A stretch of 64,000 bases of DNA from Limibacterium fermenti. GTDB taxonomy: Bacteria; Bacteroidota; Bacteroidia; Bacteroidales; Dysgonomonadaceae. The stretch covers positions 1,736,001-1,800,000 of the forward strand of contig NZ_CP159486.1 in NCBI RefSeq assembly GCF_041902845.1, read 5' to 3'. Positions 34,537 through 42,900 of this stretch are shown piece by piece. The notes beneath the pieces were generated by a model. The model worked only from the letters and a program-made list of their open reading frames with translations. It ran no database searches and was not told where the DNA came from. Position numbers and translations under genes: made by a program. Each line of letters starts with the position of its first letter. The first letter of the stretch is position 1.

Positions 34537-35013
34537 TCACGCTTTTATTTTCTGTAAGGCAATCAACCGCAATATATTCCGGACTGTTCTTACCGGCAAC
34601 ATAACAAGCCCGACGCAAAGAGACAAGCACAGTTTTATCATAAAATAGAGCAGCCAGCCGATGATCGGCAGGAACAGGAAAACCCGCGGAGTGATGCTTG
34701 TCAATGTTTTCCAGCCGGGGACAATCCCCGAAAAAATATAAGAAAATATCACATACGATAGTACGTAATGTACAAATGGATAGGAATGTCCGGCATCCGT
34801 CCACCGGGTAAACAGTACGCCAAGCAAAATTCCTAAACCGAACGTGAGGAATATTTCTTTGACAATCCTGCCTTTTTCCGCATTGATTCGCTTCCTGTTG
34901 CATCTGCTACATATAGGGATAGAATAGACGGAAGCGCATTGGGCGCACAGTCCTTTGCCGCAATCGGGGCATTGCGCTACCGCAGGCTGAATGGGATGTT
35001 CATAGCAATTCAT
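34537..35013 (-). CDS. Zinc-finger (B-box-like) membrane protein
   Basis: 158 residues. The N-terminus is a compact zinc-binding finger: C3, H6, C15-x2-C18, C23-x2-C26, then C35-x2-C38. Three or so membrane helices follow (about 53-66, 81-94 and 110-137). Similar finger-membrane proteins occur in many Bacteroidetes without known role. It heads the two-gene unit with the flavin reductase. Confidence 0.7.
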   Translation of the reverse strand: MNCYEHPIQPAVAQCPDCGKGLCAQCASVYSIPICSRCNRKRINAEKGRIVKEIFLTFGLGILLGVLFTRWTDAGHSYPFVHYVLSYVIFSYIFSGIVPGWKTLTSITPRVFLFLPIIGWLLYFMIKLCLSLCVGLVMLPVRTVRNILRLIALQKIKA

Positions 35014-35118
35014 ATCTGTATCCGATTAAAACCCGATTTTATCATGCAAATATAACCATATTCAGGCATTTGCCCGCTGTCCGGCGGCAAATAATTTGCC
35101 GTATTTTTCGACTTCAAC

Positions 35119-35199
35119 GCCACATACGTCCAAATCGGCGCCATAAGCTGCCAGTAACCAAAAACACACCTGTTTTCCAGCCGTTTACACATACCTTCG
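35119..35199 (+). promoter_or_regulatory. Promoter of the DUF3945/topoisomerase operon with 14-bp repeats
   Basis: GCCACATACGTCCA (35119-35132) and GCCATAAGCTGCCA (35140-35153) are spaced 21 bp with AATCG between them, like the pair before mobC. The second ends 39 nt before TACCTTCG (35192-35199), one mismatch from TAnnTTTG. Divergent from the zinc-finger gene. Confidence 0.6.
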
Positions 35200-35239
35200 T
35201 TCCGCATTAATAGTGATGCGAAATTAAAAAATCTTTTTT

Positions 35240-37123
35240 ATGGACGAAAGTAAATTGAAAGACCAAAACATTTTATTGGTCAAAGAAAAAGGCAGCGATG
35301 AACTGAAAGCTGTCGCGGGTATTGGAAAAAACGGGAAGTTGGAAACGGTGGAAGCCAAAGCGGAAAACGCCTCCCGTTTCCTGATGTTCGACCGCAACAA
35401 CAGGAATGAGCTGGCAGGCATCATGTCCGACTTCAACCGGAAGGCGGGCAACCCGAAAGATTTTCAACTTTTCCAGGTGCATTATGGGAAGTTTGAGAAA
35501 CTAAAGGAAGGTCTGGAAGAAGTGTTATCCCTTCCACACAACCCCGAAGGCAAGGAATTACTGAAAAAGTATGAAGTCAATTCGAAAGACTTTGCCGCAA
35601 AACAAGCGGCGGAAGACCCGAAAGTCCTTTTGACACAGGGCGAAGACGGTAAACTGAAAGCCATTGCGGGAGAAGGTAAGGATGGCAAGCTGAAAACCGT
35701 CGATCCCACGAAAGAGAATGCAGGCGACTTTCTCAAAATCGACACGCGCGGCAATGCGCTGGAAAATTTCTTCAAGAAGTTTTCCGAACAACTTAAAAAC
35801 CCGTTCCATACGGGTATTTACGCCGTGAGCGCCAATGCCGTCGATAAGATAGCGGCGTTTTTCGACAAAATCATCAAGATCGACCCTGCCGACAAGGTAC
35901 TCGATCCGTACCGCGTAACACCGGAGGGAAAGATGCAGGAACAGGCGCAGGGCAGGTACCAGCCGCTCGACCTGAACAAACTCGACTGGAAAGAAGCCGA
36001 CAAGCTCGGACTTTCCGGCCAGTCGTTGCAGGATGCGCTCAAAGCCATGTCCTACGGGCACAAGTCGCCCGGACTGATTGAGGTGCGCATGGAAATCGAC
36101 GGCAAGGAGTTGCAGGCCAAAGCCCGCCTGTCGTTTGAACAGCAAGCCGACGGGACAATCAAAATCCAGACGCATCCCTTCCAGGAGAAGCCCGATTTTG
36201 AAAAGCCGTTTATGGGTGTCCTGTTTACCCCCGACGAGCAAAAGCAACTCACGACCACCGGCCACGGCGGACGTGCCTTTGAGTTGGAAATGACACCCGG
36301 CGGCGAGAAAGTACCTGCGCTTGTTTCGCTGGATAAAATCACGAACCGCATCGAGGCTGTCCCGCTCTCCGAAATCCAGATCCCGAAAATGCTGAAAGGC
36401 GTTGAACTTTCTGAAAAACAACAGGAAGGATTAAAAAACGGGCAGGGAGTGCTGGTCGAAAACATGGACAAGAAGCAACGCCCCGGTGAAGAACCCGGCG
36501 GAAAGATTACACGCATCGTCCAGTACAACGCCGTGAATAAAAATTTCGACTTCCTGTTTACCCCCGAACAGCGGCAGCAGCGTCAACAGGAACGCGCAGC
36601 CAAAGCGGAACAGCACAATAACCAGCCACTCAAACCACGCAAGGTGGACAATGTGTGGATACGCCCCGTGCAGGGCGGCGTCGAATTGAGCCGCGAACAG
36701 TTCAAAGAACTGCTGAACAATAAGCCGGTCTTTGTGGAGGGCCTGATCGACCAGACCAAACTGGCCAAACAGGAACAGGGAGCGCAGCAGACCGAAGCCA
36801 CCGACAAAAAAGGGCAGAAGTACAACGCATGGGTATGGCCCGATCAGGATGCCGGGCGCATCCGTCACACCAGCCTGCCACCCGACCAATGGAAAGAGGC
36901 GCAGGCCAAAAAGCAGGCGCAACCCGCCGAGGGCTTCAAGACACAGGTTGCCGTCAACAACGAGGGCAAAACCAACGAGGCGACCAAGCAATCGACCGAT
37001 CCGCTAAAGAAAGGGCAAGCGCAGCCGACCGAAAAACAGGCGGCTAAGAAAGAGGAAAAGCAACAACAGGAGCAACGCCAGTCCCCGGCCAAGCCTAAGA
37101 AAAGAACGGGGCATAAGTTGTAA
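35240..37123 (+). CDS. DUF3945/DUF4099 ICE protein
   Basis: 627 residues, no membrane segment. Residues about 8-80 and 123-195 are a tandem repeat of one domain (ILLVKEKGSDELKAVAGIGKNG against VLLTQGEDGKLKAIAGEGKDG), as in DUF3945 proteins. The middle holds DLNKLDWKEADKLGLSGQSLQDAL, and several FTPDEQKQL-like and LSEKQQEGLKNG blocks. The C-terminal 120 residues are Gln/Lys-rich and disordered. Function unknown; always found with the topoisomerase gene in these ICEs. About 100 nt before topB. Confidence 0.85.
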   Translation: MDESKLKDQNILLVKEKGSDELKAVAGIGKNGKLETVEAKAENASRFLMFDRNNRNELAGIMSDFNRKAGNPKDFQLFQVHYGKFEKLKEGLEEVLSLPHNPEGKELLKKYEVNSKDFAAKQAAEDPKVLLTQGEDGKLKAIAGEGKDGKLKTVDPTKENAGDFLKIDTRGNALENFFKKFSEQLKNPFHTGIYAVSANAVDKIAAFFDKIIKIDPADKVLDPYRVTPEGKMQEQAQGRYQPLDLNKLDWKEADKLGLSGQSLQDALKAMSYGHKSPGLIEVRMEIDGKELQAKARLSFEQQADGTIKIQTHPFQEKPDFEKPFMGVLFTPDEQKQLTTTGHGGRAFELEMTPGGEKVPALVSLDKITNRIEAVPLSEIQIPKMLKGVELSEKQQEGLKNGQGVLVENMDKKQRPGEEPGGKITRIVQYNAVNKNFDFLFTPEQRQQRQQERAAKAEQHNNQPLKPRKVDNVWIRPVQGGVELSREQFKELLNNKPVFVEGLIDQTKLAKQEQGAQQTEATDKKGQKYNAWVWPDQDAGRIRHTSLPPDQWKEAQAKKQAQPAEGFKTQVAVNNEGKTNEATKQSTDPLKKGQAQPTEKQAAKKEEKQQQEQRQSPAKPKKRTGHKL

Positions 37124-37222
37124 ACATCTTTTTCAACCACAAAATCCGTGCAAATGAGGGCAGAGCCAAACTCGTTTGAGCTATGCCGGGTGTAGCCGGA
37201 TTTATTCAAAAAAAATCAGTAT

Positions 37223-39334
37223 ATGCAAGTTTGTATAGCAGAAAAACCGAGTGTGGCTAAAAGTATAGCCGCCATACTCGGCGCAACCCATAAAAAAGAC
37301 GGCTATATGGAAGGTAACGGCTGGGCTGTTACCTGGGCATTCGGCCACCTGGTCGGGCTGGCAATGCCCGAAGCCTACGGGATTACAAGTTTTCAGCGCG
37401 AAAACCTGCCCATACTCCCGCAGGAGTTTACGCTGGTTCCCCGCCAGATAAAAGAGGGGAAAGAGTATAAGAATGATCCCGGCGTGATGAAGCAGCTTAA
37501 CGTCATCAAAGAGTTGTTCTCCAAAGCCGACGGCATTGTCGTTTGCACCGACGCGGGACGGGAGGGCGAATTAATTCACCGCTATATATACTCTTACCTG
37601 CAATGTAATAAGCCCTGCCAAAGGTTGTGGATCAGCTCGCTGACCGATAAAGCCATCAAAGAAGGCTTCCAAAACCTCAAACCCGGTAGCGATTACGACA
37701 ACCTCTATTTGTCTGCCAAAGCCCGCAGTCAGGCTGATTACATCGTAGGAATTAATGCAAGCCAGGCGTTGAGCATTGCCGCAGGACGCGGCGTATGGTC
37801 TTTAGGGCGCGTCCAGACCCCGACGCTGGCGATGATATGCAGCCGCTATCTGGAGAACAAGGATTTCAAACCGCAAACGTACTTCCGCCTGAAACTGCAT
37901 ACGGAAAAAGACGCAACATTGTTTGCCGTTTTATCGGCGGACAAGTACGACAGCCGTCCCGCAGCCGATGAAGCGCTGCAACAGGTGAAAGCAACCGGAA
38001 CTGTCCGTGTTGCGGGTGTCGAAAAGAAAGAGGTAAAACAGGAACCGCCTTTGCTTTACGACCTCACCACCTTGCAGAAAGAGGCCAACAGCAAGCACGG
38101 CTTTTCGGCGGAAAAGACATTGAACATCGCCCAGACGTTATATGAGGGCAAGAAAATATCCTATCCCCGCACCGGCTCCCGCTATATCTCCTCCGACGTG
38201 CTGGAGGAAATACCGCACCTGATCGCCACCTTGAAAAACCATCCCCGTTTCGGGAATTATGCGTCGGGAATGGAAAGCATAGCCTTAAATACCCGCTGCG
38301 TGAACGACAAGAAAGTAACCGACCACCATGCCCTGATCATCACCGGAGATCCCGCGGACGGATTGACCGGGGATGAACGTACCATCTACAATATGGTGGC
38401 GGGGCGTATGCTGGAGGCTTTTTCCAATCATTGCATCAAAGAGAACACCACCGTTTCGCTGGACGCGGGCGGCGTACACTTTACTGCAAAGGGCAGCGTC
38501 ACGCTACTTCCCGGCTGGCGGTCTGTGTTCAACGCCACCGATGAAGAAACGCAGGACGAGGATATAATCACCCTGCCCGCGCTCGCCGGAGGCGATATAC
38601 TTTCCGTCCCGGACACGGAAGTATTGGAAAAGCAAACCAAGCCCCGCCCGTTACATACCGAAGCCTCGTTGCTTTCGGCAATGGAGAGCGCCGGTAAGAA
38701 ATGCGAAAATGAAGAAGAACGTGAGGCGATGAAGGATGCCGGTATCGGTACGCCTGCCACCCGCTCCGCCATCATTGAAACCCTCTTTGCAAGGGAATAT
38801 ATTGTACGCGAAAAGAAGTCGCTCGTTCCCACCAACAAGGGATTAGTCGTTTATCTGGCTGTCAAAGACAAAAAGATTGCCGATGTCGCCATGACCGGAG
38901 CCTGGGAGCTTGCCCTGAACAAGATCGGCTCCGGAGAGATGGATGCTGTTACTTTTCATCGTTCGATAGAAGTATATGCTTCACAGATTACCGCTGAACT
39001 GTTGGAAATCACTTTTGAACAGAACGACAATCGTCCCGGCTGTCCCTGCCCCAAATGCAGGAAAGGGCAGGTCGTGTTTTACCCGAAGGTTGCCAAATGC
39101 AATAACGGGCATTGCAGGCTGACGGTATTCCGCGGCATTGCCAAAAAAGAGCTGACCGATACGCAGCTTACCTCGCTTCTGACAAATGGTGCAACGCCCA
39201 TGATTAAAGGCTTCGTAAGCAGCAAGACGGGTAATACGTTTGAGGCTGCCGTTGTGTTCGATGCGGAGTATAAGACTGTGTTCAAATTCCCCGAAAACAA
39301 AAAGGGCAATTGGAAAAAAGGTAAGCCGAAGTAA
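37223..39334 (+). CDS. topB: Type IA DNA topoisomerase (TopB/topoisomerase III-like)
   Basis: 703 residues. The N-terminal TOPRIM domain has MQVCIAEKPSVAKSIAAILG and VVCTDAGREGELIHRYI. The active-site tyrosine is Y314 in KKISY-PRTGSRYIS. DHHALIIT and a GIGTPATRSAIIETL segment follow. The C-terminus carries a four-cysteine zinc ribbon (CPCPKCRKGQ, KCNNGHC). It relaxes or decatenates DNA by single-strand passage, plausibly during transfer or replication of the element. Confidence 0.95.
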   Translation: MQVCIAEKPSVAKSIAAILGATHKKDGYMEGNGWAVTWAFGHLVGLAMPEAYGITSFQRENLPILPQEFTLVPRQIKEGKEYKNDPGVMKQLNVIKELFSKADGIVVCTDAGREGELIHRYIYSYLQCNKPCQRLWISSLTDKAIKEGFQNLKPGSDYDNLYLSAKARSQADYIVGINASQALSIAAGRGVWSLGRVQTPTLAMICSRYLENKDFKPQTYFRLKLHTEKDATLFAVLSADKYDSRPAADEALQQVKATGTVRVAGVEKKEVKQEPPLLYDLTTLQKEANSKHGFSAEKTLNIAQTLYEGKKISYPRTGSRYISSDVLEEIPHLIATLKNHPRFGNYASGMESIALNTRCVNDKKVTDHHALIITGDPADGLTGDERTIYNMVAGRMLEAFSNHCIKENTTVSLDAGGVHFTAKGSVTLLPGWRSVFNATDEETQDEDIITLPALAGGDILSVPDTEVLEKQTKPRPLHTEASLLSAMESAGKKCENEEEREAMKDAGIGTPATRSAIIETLFAREYIVREKKSLVPTNKGLVVYLAVKDKKIADVAMTGAWELALNKIGSGEMDAVTFHRSIEVYASQITAELLEITFEQNDNRPGCPCPKCRKGQVVFYPKVAKCNNGHCRLTVFRGIAKKELTDTQLTSLLTNGATPMIKGFVSSKTGNTFEAAVVFDAEYKTVFKFPENKKGNWKKGKPK

Positions 39335-39340
39335 ATTCCT

Positions 39341-39480
39341 TACCTTTGCCACTGAAAGAATCTATGACTTGTTAATTAGGGATAATTGCTTGACATCGGA
39401 TTTTTTTAGTGGTGGCGTCCGGGGCAAAGCTTCGGACGCTTTTCCTTTCCCTCCCATTTTTATTCACCACTAAAAAAAAT
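39341..39480 (+). promoter_or_regulatory. Promoter and structured leader before the DUF1896 gene
   Basis: A -7 box TACCTTTG (39341-39348) follows the topB stop. The leader contains a long inverted repeat, ATTTTTTTAGTGGTG (39400-39414) with CACCACTAAAAAAAAT (39465-39480). It encloses a GC hairpin GCGTCCG/CGGACGC (39415-39439) followed by TTTTCCTTT. The inner hairpin looks like a terminator and the outer repeat could compete with it, so attenuation is possible. Confidence 0.5.
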
Positions 39481-39488
39481 TAAAAAAG

Positions 39489-39935
39489 ATGAAAGCATCA
39501 CATACCTCCACAGCCGTGGAACTATCCTGGTTCCGGCTCTCCCTGTTATCTTATCTGCGGGATTCGCACCCCGACAAAGCCGCCGACAGGCAGTTTATCG
39601 CCTCGCGGGGCGATGCGGCAGCACAGGTGTACAGCGACAGTATCAAATCGGGCGGATCGCATGACGAAGCCGGGGAAGCAGCCTCCCAAACCCTTTATGC
39701 CGGATTGCATTTCTCCCCGTACCGCACTATTGTAAATATCCTGTGGAACGAGTTTACTCACGAGATAGACCCCGAAATGGCAAAGGCGGTAGCAATGGAA
39801 TTATTGCCCCGCCTTACCGTTGTCTTTAAGAAATACACATTGTCGGATGATTTCGCCGGTAGTCAGGAGTACAACTTACTCTACACGGAGCTGACGGGCG
39901 CGATCCAAACACTGCTCGAAGATGGCATTCAATAA
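39489..39935 (+). CDS. DUF1896 protein
   Basis: 148-residue helical protein of the DUF1896 family: WFRLSLLSYLRDSHPDKAADRQFI at the start, AGEAASQTLYAGLHFSPYRTIVNILWNEF in the middle. No catalytic motif or membrane segment. It overlaps the following 1883-residue gene by 14 nt, so the two are coupled, as usual in Bacteroides ICEs. Function unknown. Confidence 0.85.
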   Translation: MKASHTSTAVELSWFRLSLLSYLRDSHPDKAADRQFIASRGDAAAQVYSDSIKSGGSHDEAGEAASQTLYAGLHFSPYRTIVNILWNEFTHEIDPEMAKAVAMELLPRLTVVFKKYTLSDDFAGSQEYNLLYTELTGAIQTLLEDGIQ

Positions 39936-42900
39936 GAAAGCCCGCCTTCGGGACAATATCGAGGCGATACGTTTGGCGTTCTACCTCGATAAAGAAGGAC
40001 GGCAGGCAACGCCTGCCGAACGGGAAATATTGGAAGCCTGGTGCGGTTTCGGGGGAATCAAAGCCGTGTTGAACCCCGCCGGCAAACCGGAAGACGTGCA
40101 ACAATGGACGAAAACCGACAGCGAACTGTTCCCGCTGGTTACAGAGTTGCATGAATTATTGCGTAGTGAATCAAAAGATACAGCCGAATACAACCGCTAT
40201 GTCAGCTCCCTGAAGAACTCCGTGTTGTCCGCCTTTTATACCCCGCCCAAAGTGGTGGACGCGCTGGCGGCGGCATTGAAGGAAAACGGTGTCGAGCCGC
40301 TGCGCCTGCTCGACCCTTCCGCCGGAACGGGCATCTTTTCGCAGTCCGTCAAGCTAATGGCTCCGGGTTGTGAGGCAACACAATTTGAAAAGGATCTGCT
40401 GACGGGAAAAGTCCTTTCACATCTGAACCCAAGCGAAAAAGTACGGGTAGAGGGTTTTGAAAACATAGAAGCCCGCTACAACGGTTATTTCGATGCGGCA
40501 GCCAGTAATATCCCGTTCGGCGATGTGGCCGTTTTCGATCCGGCTTACCTCTATTCCAAAGACCCGGCGCACAAGTTGGCAAGCGGTACGATCCACAACT
40601 ATTTCTTTATGAAAGGCGTCGATTGCGTCCGCGAGGGTGGATTAGTGACGTTTATTACTTCACAGGGGGTGTTGAACTCCGAAGCCAACCGCCCCGTACG
40701 CGAATGGCTGATGGAGCGGTGCGAACCTGTTTCCGCCGTCCGCTTCCCGAACAACCTGTTTACCGACCATGCAGGAACAGAGGTAGGCAGCGACCTGATC
40801 ATCCTGCAAAAGAAAACAGCGGCCGGTACGGTTTCCCAAAGGCAGCGTGATTTTATCGAAACCCGCAAGCTCTCCAATGGTATTTCGATTAATAATCTCT
40901 TCCGGGACTTCGACCGCGTAATCCATGATCAAGTAAAAGTCGGAACCGACCCTTACGGCAAACCCGCAATGGAGTTTACCCACTCCGGTGGTGTGGGGGC
41001 TATTGCCGCCGGAGTACGCGGGATGCTCCGCGAGGACTTCTTGCAGCATTTGGACATGGAGTTGTATCGGCAACACACTTCGCAGGTGGAGCAGTCTGCC
41101 GCTCAAAGTTCCGGTTACAGGCCGGCGGCGCAGGACTGGCAGGAAATGGATGAATTACCGGAACAAAGCCGGGAGAAAGACCGGGAGTTGTTTATGCAAG
41201 CTCGGCCGGAAGATTACCGGCGGGAAGAACGAACGCCGAAAATACCGGAGAAACCTGTTCAACCGGAGGTACAACAAACCGCCCTTCGCTTTGATTTCCC
41301 TGATCCGGTTCCGCCACCGGCACAATCGCAGGAGCCGACGGCGGAAGCGAAAGCGGTGGAACCTGCATACAGCATCAATAACCAACCGCTCATATCGCTC
41401 TATGATTTGTTCGGATTGTCGGCGGAGGAACGTACCCAAACCAGGCCCAGACGTTCCAACCGTTCCCGTCGCAGGATGGAGATACCCCAACCCAAAACCC
41501 GCAAGCAGGAAGAAAAACAGCAAGAGCCATTGGAATGGCGGGAGGAACTGATACTGGAAGCACGCCGGAAAGAGCAGCAGGCAAAACAGGAGCCGCCTGT
41601 TTATCCCATCGCTGACGCCCGCAAAGAAGAGCAACTTGAAAGACTGCGAGAAGAACAGGAACGGGAAGAACGTACGAAGCCCGTCCCTTTTGCCGTGCCG
41701 GAGCAGGGACTGCCGAAACATTATAAGGAAGGATCGCTGGTAACAAACACGGACAACCGTATCGGCTACCTGCGAGATACAGAAGGTTTTCGTCCCATGT
41801 TCCATCCGCTGGAACTGACATCCCAACAACAAAAAAGGGCATCGCTCTATATCGAAATCCGCGATACTTACCACCACCTCTACCTGAACGAAGCCGACAC
41901 GTTGCGGGAAAATACCGCCCTGCGCCGGATGCTCAACCGCCTGTACGATGATTTTACGGAAAGGTTCGGCAACCTGAACGATGCGAAAAACCTCGACCTG
42001 ATCAAGATGGACGCCGGAGGGCGGGAAATCCTCTCGCTGGAGCGTTACCGCGAGGGTAAGGCGGTAAAGGCGGATATTTTTGAGCGTCCGGTGGCGTTCA
42101 ATACCCGCGAGATTACCCATGCCGACAACGCCCACGACGCGCTGGCCGCTTCGCTCAATAAACACGGTGCTGTTCATCTGGAGTATATGGCCTCCCTGAC
42201 GGGAGGCACAGAAGAAAGCCTCTTGACGGAACTTAAAGGGAAAGTATATTTCAACCCGCTGGTGGGCGGTTACGAGATAGCCGACAAGTTCATCGCCGGT
42301 AACGTCATATCCAAAGCGGACGAGGTACAAAAGTTTATCGACCGCCATCCCGGCCATGAGGCAGCCGGTGAATCGCTGACCGCCTTGCGCGAAGCAACAC
42401 CCAAACCTATCGCTTTCGACGACCTGGATTTTAACTTCGGGGAGCGGTGGATTCCTACCGGCATCTATGGCGCTTACGCCTCATACCTCTTTGAGACGGA
42501 CGTAAAGGTAAACTATGCCTCCAGCCGCGACGAGTTCAGCATCTATGCCCCGGAAAAGGCAGCCAAGATATGGGAACAATTCGCCGTCAGGAGCGAAAAC
42601 CGCCTGTTCGACGGGGTCGCCCTGATGCGCCATGCCCTGCACGATACCACGCCCGACATCACCAAAACGGTCAAAATGGGCGACCGCGAGGTAAAAATCC
42701 CCGACGGCCCGGCGATCCAACTGGCAAACAGCAAAATCGACGAGATGCGCAACGGCTTTTCCGACTGGCTGCGCGAACAATCCCCGGAATTTAAGGACAG
42801 GCTGGCAGACCTCTATAACCGCACGTTCAACTGTTTCGTGCGGCCGGAGTACGACGGCGGCCTCCAGGTCTTTCCGGGACTTGACCTGAAAGCGTTGGGT

